A DNA stretch of 64,000 nt from Eutreptiella sp. 'Long Island Sound 2002' (lineage: Eukaryota; Euglenozoa; Euglenophyceae; Eutreptiales; Eutreptiaceae), in assembly GCA_964036045.1 (NCBI GenBank), contig OZ038387.1:15833420-15897419 (forward strand). Direction: 5' to 3'. The position numbers and the translations under genes were made by a program. Of the stretch, positions 35,201 to 46,200 are shown piece by piece (the stretch's first letter is position 1; each line of letters starts with the position of its first letter). Under the pieces are notes generated by a model that saw only the letters and a program-made list of their open reading frames with translations, had not been told where the DNA came from and searched no databases.

Positions 35201-35835
35201 GGTTGGCCATTAGTCGACAGCAACCACTGGTCGGCTAGCGGCGTCATGACATCTGGGGGGTAACCGAGTTATGCGCGTTATTTTTCATGTCTCACCGGGG
35301 CAGCCCTGGCGTTGAATCCCAAAGCTTCTTATGCTATTTGGCTGCCATTTTTCTGCTGAGCCTCGTAGTTTGTGCAATGGTACGCCCTGTGGACGGTAAG
35401 ATTTTTCATGTCAATCAGTCCGCTTTTTTGTGTTGTATTCCGCTCCTAAGTGCTCATGTGCACCGCTAGATTCAACAAAGGAGACATCTCTGCGGAGAAC
35501 GTGAAGCGACAGATACTCTCATTGTGTCTGCCCCGGCGCGAGCAAAGCGGTAGGGAATTGCAACGACAGAATGATGGCAGGTGGTGCTTTGCCAACAGAG
35601 GTTGTCAAGGAACTGTTGGTGTTGGGACATGGAACCAACAGGTGGAAACAGCAGTCAGGGGTACGAAGCCAGCAACAGGCCGCTAAGCGGCGTCTGGGCA
35701 GCAAGCAGCAAGGTGCCGGGGAAAATGGTGGGAGGTTGTTGGGACCGGTTTACAGCACCCCCAGGCACTCCCATGGAGGGAGCAAAATCAGGCACCGAAG
35801 GAGGGTGGGTACCATGTGTGGGCACAAAATGCGCT
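32208..35835. other. Intergenic stretch, no gene recognised
   Basis: Apart from the hexanucleotide microsatellite at 32621-32710, there are only short overlapping frames. A 159-codon plus-strand frame (33454-33933) is Pro/Cys-rich with no motif I recognise. The segment 34700-35250 has long frames on both strands and no homology I can name. Confidence 0.45.
32621..32710. repeat. (AGCCAC)15 microsatellite
   Basis: Fifteen perfect hexanucleotide units (90 bp). The length is a multiple of three, so reading frames pass through as Ser-His, Ala-Thr or Gln-Pro repeats on one strand and Gly-Cys, Val-Ala or Leu-Trp on the other. No gene context supports translation. Confidence 0.95.
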
Positions 35836-35837
35836 GT

Positions 35838-36040
35838 TTGACCAGGGGCGGTTGTTGCGCAAGATGGTCATTGTGCAAGGCGCGCGGGGTGGCATATGTT
35901 GACGCATTGTCTCCACGGCTTATCCAGTAACCGCCCCCTGGTCAAATGGCGCTTTTTGCTTTAAAATATTCTCCAACGACCACCCACTGTTCAATCGGTG
36001 AAACCTTGCTGGTTGTTGTGCAAGGGGGGGGGACTACCTT
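35838..36040. repeat. Inverted repeat and LTR-like dispersed repeat, copy 1
   Basis: TGACCAGGGGCGGTT (35838) is mirrored by AACCGCCCCCTGGTCA (ending 35945), a 15-bp stem around a loop of about 80 bp. The right half (CCCCCTGGTCAAATGGCGCT through TGTGCAAGGGGGG) recurs in diverged form at 39030-39140. The two copies flank the decayed pol remnant and might be LTR pieces. Confidence 0.5.
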
Positions 36041-36045
36041 CGGCA

Positions 36046-36975
36046 GTGAAGAAGTCCACTACCGATATCCGGGAGCTGAAGCTTTTTTGTCCAGATCGAG
36101 ATTTTTTTAACTGGTGTGATGCCAGTTTTCATGGTGTGGGCTGCGTTTTGGAACAGTTGTAATGACAGTGGCATCAGTTTTCCCGTCGCCTGTTTTAGTT
36201 CCACGCGCACTGCAGGCCAGCGTACATGGTCCCCGAGAGAAAAGGAGACATATGCGATTGTGAGTGCAAAACTCAAATATGCCACCTGGATTGGTAATAA
36301 TCATTTAATGATGATTACCGATCATCAAGCTGTGGAGGGCTGCATGGTGAATACTTCAACACCCCTAGCAGACTGAGTGGCTGCTGCGGGCGTTGGCATG
36401 AGAATTTTAGGGGTTTCCGTTTGGGGGTCCTGCATGCCCCATGACAGGTCAATGAAGTGGCGGATGCCATGTCCCGCCGGGTGTATTCGGCTTGCCAGCT
36501 AGGTAATGATGTTTGTAAGCACGGCAGCCTTGCAGACAGGCTTGACATAGCAGAATTAAGCGTATTGAGCGGGAGGAGGAGCAGCAGTGCATTCGGTCTG
36601 TGGGATGTGCTGACTTGCCGCAGCTTGAGGAGTCATAACGGATTTTCATGGTTTTACCTTCGAGCGACAAGTTGGGTTGTTAGGATTGTGCTGTTCCCCT
36701 AGACTTTCATGATAACCATCAGTCACGACTGTTACTCAGTGGTGGTTGTCACCCATGCTAAGAGCTGGGCCCTCCCAGTGGTTCCTGCTGGTTTGCATTT
36801 TTTTTTCAGCCACCGGCTCCCATCATGCGCCTGCTCCCTACTCCTGCGGCTGCACCGTGGTGGCCCAGCCTCAGGCTGCTGCACGTGCTGCTAAGCCTGC
36901 TGCTAAGCCCTTTGATGCAGTTGAGCCTCCATTGGACGCCTTTAGGTCTGCTTGGTCTGAACTAAACCACTAAGC
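36046..36975 (+). pseudogene. Decayed Ty3/gypsy-type pol remnant (RNase H region)
   Basis: Pieces of one protein appear in shifting frames. At 36046-36168 a frame leads into W-C-D-A-S-F-H-G-V-G-C-V-L-E-Q, the start of a retroelement RNase H domain (first catalytic Asp in D-A-S). At 36171-36360 another frame gives F-P-V-A-C-F-S-S, S-P-R-E-K-E-T-Y-A-I-V and T-D-H-Q-A, the later RNase H motifs with the Glu and Asp. At 36451-36500 comes V-N-E-V-A-D-A-M-S-R-R, the usual end of this domain. An acidic I-E-R-E-E-E-Q-Q stretch and an Ala/Pro-rich linker follow to 36975. Frameshifts and stops separate the pieces, so it is dead. The reverse transcriptase core and integrase are missing. Confidence 0.75.
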
Positions 36976-37782
36976 GCTAGGATCCATTGCAAAAAATACA
37001 AAGCCACATGCAACAAAGCACATGAACACAAACAACACACCTGCGAAACACAATATGAAAATTCCGGAGCCTTGTGGTACATAACATGTGCCAAGAGCAC
37101 GGTCTGAAATGAGAAAGAAGGATCATGCAATTGTGCTCGAAGCAATGCCATTGGCGATTCAAGAATTGAAGTTGTTCCAATGGTTGAAAATGATGTCGAA
37201 CCATGACATTAAATTCATTTTTTCAGAAATTCTCGGAGAGTCTCTGACCATCCTGTAGTTCAATCGGGTGCACAATTGTTGCTTGTGCTCCTGGCAACCG
37301 CAGATCGATGCATAATGTAGGACTGTCATGGTGAAAGTCCGGGGCATTCATGGTGAAAAACAGAAACTGTTGCTCTTGTAAGTACTCTCGCCTCCAAATG
37401 GCCGCCCCCACCTGAATTGCATCACCACCTGAACACAGCCAACTAAGTTATGCACCAATGCACTTTGGCTATGACCATGATGGCCACCATGTATTTTGGG
37501 CAGGCAATAGTGATCATTGTCAGCACGCCAAGGACAATGAAGTTTTCTCTACGCAGCACCAGCAATAGCCTCACTTCTCTCCATCACTTTTGTGGGTTTC
37601 TTTTGGGATGACACAGCATGGTTTTTAGAGCTTGCCCCAAGCTGCAAGTTGAACATATTGTTTCTCCTACAATTGTGGGGTGTAATCGTGGAGCTTACCC
37701 CTACGTTGAACATATTGGAGTTAGGGGTGACCACAAAGTGCCCACGTCTTACATTGCTCGCTAACACACCAATGGCTGCATC

Positions 37783-37877
37783 TGTGCGATGTAAGAGGGG
37801 TGGGTGGTCCCCCTCGCACTCTATTTCAGAGATCGTCAGCTGTGGGACCAAATTGTCTATTTTTTGAACCATATTGG
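37783..37877 (+). repeat. 95-bp dispersed repeat, copy 1
   Basis: Matches 42082-42176 with two differences in 95 bp. It starts TGTGCGATGTAAGAGG and ends TTTTTTGAACCATATTGG. It is noncoding; the sharp ends suggest a transposon terminus. Confidence 0.9.
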
Positions 37878-39029
37878 TCCTTCCTTATTTGCAGGCAGAT
37901 TTGTTTTTTTTGATAGTGCCTGAGAGTCCTACTGTTGCTACAGCATACCAATGTTTTGAAACTTTTCCCCCATGAAGCGGTCAACTTGGTCCCAGACCCA
38001 TGTTGAGCAGAAGAACCCTTCTGGTTCGCCGGAGTCTTTATCCACGGTGGGCTTCTATAGATAGTGTGCGAGGAAGGCTGAAAACTCCTGAAGCTAATTA
38101 CCGGGCTGCAGAAACACGGAGGGAGGGATAAAATGGAGTGAATTGGGGACAGGGACATCCAAGGCACATGCAAGTGTTTACAAAAAATCTAGAAATCTTT
38201 GACCTCTGTGTATGCTTTTAGAAGGATGTCCTTACCCGGGCCACCCGATGGGTGCAGCAGACCTCCCCCCAATTCTGCCGTAAGATGTCCGACTGTGTGG
38301 CATTCCACATTGGTCATGGTGCAGTGAATGTATGAGGCACATGCAAGGTGATTGTACAAGTGTTGTTCAAGAGCAAGGGCTGCGGAATCAGTGCATCAAA
38401 GTAGTAGCATTAATGGGCTACTTCTTTCGTATCCTTTTTTCAGTTTAGCATGGTCGGTGAAAGGTGCAATGTTATCGTGCAAGGTAGAGTGCACACAAGC
38501 ACAGGCACTGCAAAAGCAAGGGGTCAATTACTCTGCTGTGCATGTTGAAGCATAATGCCCCCACCCAGTGGCTCACACATGTGAGCCACGCATATTAACT
38601 AGCTCATTGTTGCCGCCGCCAAAACGGTGGGTCTTGGGTGTGGAGTTCCTCACACTCAGACATTCAGGCATGTAGGACAAATTTGGATGCATGTTGGATT
38701 AGTTAGATTACAATTGAGAGATGCAACACAAAAATTGAGGCAGGTAGGGATGCTTGGGAGAATATTCCCGATGAAGATTTGCAGACAGCTATGGCGTGTG
38801 CCCTCTTCACCCTCTTCACTTGCTCAGCTTGAAGATGTTACTCATTTTCCAGCAAACCACCCAATGGACACCAGTTTCTCATTCCATGAAGCCTCATGTT
38901 GATTTGTCAACATGCCTCATGTTGATTTGTCAACATGTTTGCCCAAGAAGGGTAGTTGGCCATATAGCCCCCCCGCACAATGTGCCTTAAAAAGATGTTT
39001 TAGGCGGCACAAGCGTGCACAGTTTTGTC

Positions 39030-39140
39030 AAATGACCACCCCCTGTTCAAATGTTGCTTTTTGGTCTGAAAACACTGTCCAACTACCACTCACTGGTCAA
39101 GTGCCGAAAGATTTCGGGTCCTGGTGCAAGGCGGGGGGCT
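39030..39140. repeat. LTR-like dispersed repeat, copy 2
   Basis: Diverged copy of 35930-36040: CCACCCCCTGTTCAAATGTTGCTTTTTGG, then AACTACCACTCACTGGTCAA, then GTGCAAGGCGGGGGG in the same order. Confidence 0.5.
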
Positions 39141-40403
39141 GCTCGTTGTTTGGTCACAGCATGCACCAAGAAGAGCACCTTCCACGGTCCGAGGTAGTCC
39201 CAGACCAAGCCCCTGAAATCCATCCTCCTTGCAGATGTTGTCCGACCTACTTCTCAGGAACACGCCTCTGAGCCACTTTGCCAAACCCTGTGTTTCCAAT
39301 ATTTGTCCAATCATGGCCTTGTGTACGCACTGTCATCAGTCACTGCCTTGCTGGACATATCTGGACGAATGGGGCGCCTAACAGCGCTTTTTGGACAGAG
39401 CAAGTGCATTCTTGTGAACAGCACTGAGAGATTTGTCATGGGTCATGGCCATTGTCAGATTCTGGCCAAGCCCCATGCTGTGACCCCATGCTGCTGTCAT
39501 TTTTTTTCTGACCACAGTGTGTGGTCAAGAATGCAAAGTGATTTGGATGTGTGCTGATTGCAGAGGGAAAGAGGGGCTGGGTCATGCCTGATGGCTCTAA
39601 TGAGTAGTGAGGACATCACGAATATGCTGAATTTTGCCTACAATCTCTTTTCTTAAGGTGCCCTGTTTTGAGAATTTTGGTCTGCTTGAGGTACGGGCAG
39701 GTTTTTGGAGGATCCCTCCACAGCTGGCTCTTAGGAATCTCATTCCGCCATATTCTAACAGTTGCTGTCAACGAGGTAATCACCCTTGCTAACGAGCAAA
39801 CAAAGTATTTCACCCAGCAGCACCAGAAACAGAGTCGTGGCTTACACAATTGATTACGTGGCTGTTTGGTACCCTCCCCCCCCCTTGCGCAAGCACAGGT
39901 AAAGTTAGAGTAGTACAGATGGGCGGTGCTTAGACAAAGAAGACAAGGACGCCTTTGTCACCTTTCTTTGCAGAGCTATGTACGGCACATTTAGTACTGC
40001 TGCATGTGTGGGCTGAGTGGGCGCAGGTGCGCCGTGTCTGCTGCCCCCAACGGCCCTTGGGTCTGGCCGGGCTGCATGCTTCTGGCCTCTGACTGGTGTC
40101 CAGCCATCTTCTGGATTGCGGATCCCAGTGGATGTGGAGGCTTGGCTATGGATGGGTCTGGACGAACGTTGTAATGGTGTGTCTGGTCCCAAGACGTGCC
40201 CTGATCCAAGTCAGCACAAGAGTACAGAAGGGAATCCAGGGGCGGTGAAATGGAGGGAAATGGATGCATCCCCCTGGTTCCTTCATTTCTGTCGTGTTTT
40301 TCCTCTGCACCCCCCCCCCCCCGGCTACCACGCTAACATCATAGTAGCAGAACTGGGGTTGAAAACGTATGAACACTAACTCACACAGCAACACAGAAGA
40401 CCA

Positions 40404-40771
40404 CACACCACAACAAACACACAGGGGCACAGAGATGTGGGGGAGACGAGAGAGTGGCAGGGCACTGATGTTGGCGGTGACCGAACCACAGGTGATCCGG
40501 CAACTGAGGGTTATGGGTCACCCATGGCGGACGCAGCCCCATCAGGACTCGGAGATTGAGACTGATTTGGTTGCCAGTGCCATACTACACACCACAACCA
40601 CCACTCAGGGGCAAGGAGAGGTGGGGGAAGCCAGAGAGTGGGAGGGCACTGATGTTGGCGGCGACCGAATCACAGATGATCCAGCAACGGAGGGAGAGGG
40701 TCACCAATGGCGGACGCAGCCCTGTCAGGACTCGAAGATTGAGACTGATTTGGTTGCCAGCGCCACAGGAA
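40404..40771 (+). repeat. 184-bp tandem duplication
   Basis: Both units contain GAGTGGNAGGGCACTGATGT, a GGCGGACGCAGCCC block and TTGAGACTGATTTGGTTGCC in the same order. Differences are mainly single bases. Confidence 0.85.
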
Positions 40772-41613
40772 ACCACATCACCAGCAGCAACGCTGACTCC
40801 ACTCAGAATGGACCCCCCCCCCCAGCACCACGCCCCGTCTATGGCGGGGACATTCAGTCGATCAGCACCGACCATTGATCCCCCACCACGCCCCAGCGAC
40901 TACCCCTGCAACTCCGCCAACGCCGCACCAACACCGACACCAACAATGGCGGAACACGCTCACCCATGCAACAACAATAGAGGGCAGCCCAGGACAGCAA
41001 AGGACAGCCCAGAAAAGACGCCTGGGGCACCGCAGACCCTGGGTGATGAGCCAACAGACTCTTTACAGAGGAGGGGGGGGAGGCCGCGGACTCCTCCCTC
41101 TCCCGAACTGCGGGGACGCGTACGAAGGGGAACTAGCCCCGGTCCCGAACCCTTAGACTGACGGCGGGCGCTACGTGCATGGTCTACCACCGCCGCGCCA
41201 GCTAAGGCCATCATGCCAGCAAACAGCATGCAACTACGCCCAGGACAGACTGGGATATGTGGGCCAGCAGAAGCAAGTGGCCAAAACCACCCACACCAAG
41301 CACATCGACACCAACAAGGAGCCCCCTTGAGCCAGGATCTCCCTCCTCAAGGGGAAGGAGGGGGCAGGGAGAGACGAACCCACTCCCACCCCCCCTCCCC
41401 CGCCCCCTCCTGTACCCCCTCCCTACAGCAACACGCACCCCCGCCACCCAATGCCCCCCAGGGCAGAAAGAATGGAGAGGGCGGGGAAGAAACTGGGCAG
41501 GGGGAAAAGGACGAACCAAGGAGGGTGACAGGACAGGGCAGACCGCGCTCGCCAAAAACGGTGCGAAGCGCAGAAGGAGAACCAGGAAAGGAAAAACGGG
41601 AAAGAAACACTGT

Positions 41614-41939
41614 GGTTGTTAGAAGCCCCTGTCAGGAAAATCATCCTGCAGATGCACACCCCAGCGCGCTCAAGTCAGTGCTGGAGTCGGCAAACCCAGC
41701 ATGGACTCGGAGTGTGCATCTGGATGCACCTGGTCAACGGCACGGGCAACAGCCCGTCTCCGGGACAGCTGACCCTGTAGTAGTCAAACACGACAAGTCA
41801 TCCAGGGGCTCCGTTGACACAACCAAAACACGTTCGGGCCCACAGAGGGTCAGAATGAGCAGTGGCGAGAGGCCAATAGGCGCCGGAGGCAAACAATCAG
41901 ATACCGAGGCCTTGTGCCAACCCCCCCCCCCGGGGGGGG
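41614..41939 (+). repeat. Dispersed repeat, copy 2, ending in C11G8 palindrome
   Basis: Direct counterpart of 6052-6374. It ends in C11 immediately followed by G8 (41921-41939), a self-complementary hairpin. An open frame continues through it. Confidence 0.85.
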
Positions 41940-42081
41940 TGGATTGAGCAACACCAACGGCCAACTGCCCGGAAATGCAGTGCGCAACTGATGTGTATTT
42001 TTCAGTGACCCTGAAACCCCTGGCCCCAGATTACAGTTAACACAGGATTTGGTGGAGAGCACCCTCTGTACTGGGAATGAC

Positions 42082-42176
42082 TGTGCGATGTAAGAGGGGT
42101 GGGTGGTCCCCCTCGCGCTCTGTTTCAGAGATCGTCAGCTGTGGGACCAAATTGTCTATTTTTTGAACCATATTGG
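42082..42176 (+). repeat. 95-bp dispersed repeat, copy 2
   Basis: Second copy of 37783-37877, 4.3 kb away in direct orientation, two mismatches. Confidence 0.9.
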
Positions 42177-42838
42177 AGAAGAATGATTGAAACGGTGAGA
42201 GTAACTTTGTGGCGCAAGGGGGTTATAAGACGAGTTCTCAGAATCCCCTTTCTCAATCTTTCACCATTCAGAGCAGGTGGATCAGTAGTGCTTTGATGCA
42301 TCTCTGATGGTGTACCTAGAAACGGTACTGAGAGGTGGAGTGATAAACGCGACAATGGGGGCTGTTCAATGAAGGATGGTTGTTGAACATGTAGTGCTCA
42401 GGAACAAATGGTGTCTAGTCCCGTGTTTTTTGTGTGACCTGTCTCTGTTGATTGAGGTCACTTATTGGGGGCTAGTGCAAGGGTGGGAATTTTTTTTGGG
42501 GGGGGCGAGGGTTGATGACACCTAATTGCGTGTTCCACTGGTGTCGCTTAATGCCTGTCCAGCAGCTACCACTTGGGCGGTTGGTGCCTTTTACGGTTAC
42601 CTCCAGTGGTTGCCCTGTGTCTACCACACCTGGACAGATGGATGGAAAAAAAGTGCTGGTTGTGGGCACAGGCAAGGGTTGGAGTTCCAGTTCGGGTGTC
42701 GTGACGCTTCTCATCCACCTCACCTTTGTAATCCCTTGCGAGCAGCGCGGCTCCTGCAACTGTACCCCTTAAAGGGGCTTACAAGGGGACTGCTGGTCGA
42801 GAAGATGCACCTGCCACTGCCGCCGCCCCTGTCTGCAG

Positions 42839-43229
42839 TCTGCCCTCGTGCTGCTACTTTTGGCTGGAGCCAGTTCCACGACCCCCTGTTCTGTGGTAGC
42901 GGACCTCCGTCAAACCCCTGGGAACATCGCTTGCAACAGCACCCTTGCGGGCCCTGGCGCCGTCCCTTGCGCTAATGTCACCATGGAGCTGCTGGTTCCT
43001 GTGGCGCAGCATCAGTGGACCACTACCAAAAGCAGGGACCTGCAGATGGGGCTAAGCAGTGTCCTGTCCGTTGACCCGCAGTCACTAGGGGCTGTGACAG
43101 TCGACTCACTGAGTGAACGGTTGCTGAATGTGAGGCTGGTGTGGGTGCCGGAGGCGCAGTCGCCCTCAGAGGCCGTCCCTGTGGTGTGCAACGCGAGCCT
43201 TGCGCTTTGGCAGACATTGTTGGCGCCAG
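42839..43229 (+). CDS. Receptor gene, first recognised exon (ectodomain)
   Basis: Starts after CTGTCTGCAG with S-A-L-V-L-L-L-L-A-G-A, possibly the end of a signal peptide. It continues as a Cys-containing ectodomain with N-glycosylation sequons N-S-T, N-V-T and N-A-S, and ends before GTGTGT in phase 1. An upstream frame (42512-42772) in the same frame is separated by a TAA and might be a further exon. Confidence 0.6.
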
Positions 43230-46200
43230 GTGTGTTTGTGCATGCTGCCCAGTGAGGCAGCCGCTGTCTGTGAGGTGCGGTTGTGTTTGTGGCAGCCACA
43301 GTATGTCAGGCAGCAGCCGTGTGTGCCACAGCCGCAGTGTTTTCTGCAAGTCGCTGTGTGTAAGGCAACCAGGTTGTGTAAGGCAGCCATTGGTGTGTGG
43401 GTGGTCGCGCACTTATGCGGTTCAAGGCTGTGTACTGCCGATGAGCTGGCTACCCTGGCGTATCCTGCAGCATGGCTTGTGCTGTAACCGCTTCCAGAAC
43501 CGAGACCAGGTCACGGTGCTGATAGGTTGTGAATGCCCAGCAACCAGGTTATGTAAGGCATTCTTTTGTGAAGGCAATCACTGCTGTGCTTAAGGCCTCA
43601 CACATAGCGACTGCCTCACACACAGCGATTACCTCACGCACAGTGGCTGCCCCACACACAGCGGCTGTCTGATCAACCACGCCCGCCTCATACACACGCT
43701 TCAACAGTAGTTTGGGTCTGTCTGAGGCCCTGGGGATGAGGCTTCACCATCAAGCCCCGTACACCGTCCCCATGCTAGTCCCAAAACGTGTGACTCGTGG
43801 GTGAAAGAGCCAAAGGAAGTCGGGCAAAACGGAACGAGACGGAGGAGGGACTGCCAAGACCAAGACCTTTGTTGTGAAGGTGGAGAATGCTGGGCCCACT
43901 GGGTGTAGATGGGGCTCCCCCAAGCACACAAAACACTTTCTGGAGGCAGCGACCAGGACGAGCAAGGGGAGGTTTATGTGTCGGCCTGGACCAACCCCTG
44001 GACCCCCAACCGTGGCGATGGGAACAGCCAATTTGGGCACCAATGGCCCCTGGAAATTTTTTAGCCTTTGGTGAAAGGGTTGGAAAGGTTGGGCAGTGTA
44101 AGACACAAGGCAGCTGAGACAACTGCAATTTGATGCATGGCTGGGGAGAAATCCATATGGCTACATAACCCTAGGCCAAGATGGTGGAGGAAAATGAAAG
44201 ATTTGAACTCTCCATTCAAAATTGAGCACTGCTGCTTGTTGGGGTGCCTTTGCTGGTTCAGTTGTGCATCTGCCGGAGCACCCTACTATTTTTCATTTCT
44301 GATGAATGGTAAAAGAAGATTTTGCCCCACTTGTGTTCAACGTGCTCAGAATGAAACGGGCAATTCAAAAATGCCCCCAAGCCCGAAAAACCCCTCGGAC
44401 CCCCTTGGCCACACCCCGGGGGTTGGGGTCCGGAACTGAATTGAACCCGCCCCCCGTGAGGACGAGAGGCCAATGTTGCTACAGAGTTGAGACACACACC
44501 CTGCAGCCAGGGCCGCTAAGCATTGAATCGGCAAATGTGACGTTTACAGAGAGGTTGGAGGCAAATGCTTGCATCCGGGCAGATTTGCTATGCATGCTAG
44601 AAACCAGGTTGACACTTGACCAGGCCCACCACCCTCAAAACAAACGGAGAACACACCCCTGCCCTCTGCCCCATGGGGGCGTACCGCGCGCTGTGCGCGC
44701 GCTGTGCGAAAAGTAGGCCATTCTCCACCACCGGTAGGCAGTTTTTTGGGTGTAGGATTGCCGCAGGGTACTATTGCCGTTGTGTGTCCTTGTAGCATCA
44801 ACCCTCCCCCTTCTTGCATGTATGTACCCTTGCAAACGGGCACCCTGAGGCCGGTATATGGTGAATAGGTTCAACCATAACCCTCATTTCCCGTATCTTG
44901 TAACCCATTTCACGGATGCCATGCCAACCAGTTCTATTGGTGGCGCTCTTTCCGATATACTATTCAACCCCGATGTTAAGATATGGGACAAGTATGGGCC
45001 GCAACGGACCAAGGGTTGTTTCATGGAGTTTGAGGTTGGTGCGCATGATGGAGCATACAAGGGGCGATTGCATTCACATGTCCCTTTCATTGGTCGAAAG
45101 ACTTTGACCATGCGGCAGAAAACATATAATGATGTGCATGGGTATTATAGGGCACGGGTGGAGCACTTGTTTGCCCACCTTTGGTCTTGGAGAGTAGTGC
45201 GTGACATTTGGCTGGGGTCCCACCAAGACTTGCATGCCAACACACGCATACTTTTGCACTTTTCACAGTTCATGTTGCGAAGGCAGAAAAGGTATCAACC
45301 TTATGGCCCATGGGAGCACATTCCTTCTTCCATTTGGATAGAGGAAGAGGCCCCTGAGGTTGATGAGGAAGAGGAGGATACTTTCCTTTGCCAAGTTTGT
45401 GGCAAAAGGGACACATCGGAATGCTCCACGTGTGACCTTTACTTGTGTAGAGGTTGCATGGATGAGCATACTTGCGATATTGATGTTCCCGAGTAGCCCC
45501 TAATATATTTTCAGGTGTTCTTGAACACCCGCAAGACAATTTTATTGTCTACATTGCATTGTTTTGGACATTGGATAATTCTGAGAACACGACACATTTG
45601 AATTTCGGACTTTTGAATTGCTCATGCATGCTTCTAGAGGTGGCAGGTTTTCAGGGCTGTTACCGGGGTAAACACCGTAATAACTGGCGCTGTGCGAAAA
45701 CGCCCCCCATGACCATCGGCATGGCCGGGACGGAGGGAGCACGACCTCGCAGCACGCCGCGACCGACGACCTTACAGCAGCACAGGACCAGCCACCACAA
45801 ACTGGACACACAGATGGAGTCAGGAGAGATATGAGAGGGTGATATGAGCCCTGGTAAGGAAAATGAGGTGGGCAGTAGTATCCCCCCCCCCCCGCAGGAA
45901 GCAAGAAACAGAAATTTCTGGGGTGCAGCCCCAGGCTGAGTGTGCGTCACAGTATGAGGGTAGGCCAGGGGCACGGGACCACTACTGGCAACCTGGCTCC
46001 AGTTAGGCAAGGAAGCATCGTGCAAGCTGCAGGTGCTGCCCCAGGGCTTTGGCAGAAAAGTGGTGGCGGTGGTCAATCCAGTACGGCGTGTAGGCCACGC
46101 ACGGTGCTTCCGGAGAGAGAAAAAGAGTGTTTGCACTCTGTCCCAGTTCTGTCCCAACCAATGCCCCCCTCTTAACATGTGAGCACCGTACCTCCAACCA

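Larger units (their letters stand above)
36980..40360. other. Intergenic stretch with dispersed repeats
   Basis: No gene recognised. It holds a 95-bp repeat (37783-37877), a 23-bp tandem duplication GCCTCATGTTGATTTGTCAA... at 38889-38934 whose units are partly palindromic, the diverged LTR-like repeat at 39030-39140 and a C14 run near 40309. An AAGTTGAACATATTG/ACGTTGAACATATTG pair sits near 37650-37715. Confidence 0.5.
40369..41947 (+). mobile_element. LINE-ORF1-like open region with tandem duplication
   Basis: Long frames run through 40369-40878, 40556-41161 and 41213-41947. They have Gln/Thr/Arg/Pro-rich, low-hydrophobic composition like the first ORF of a non-LTR element. The last frame includes the dispersed repeat also found at 6052. 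A 184-bp unit is duplicated in tandem (about 40404-40587 and 40588-40771). No zinc knuckle is visible, so the element assignment is inference from composition and repetition. The region lies upstream of the receptor exons. Confidence 0.4.
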
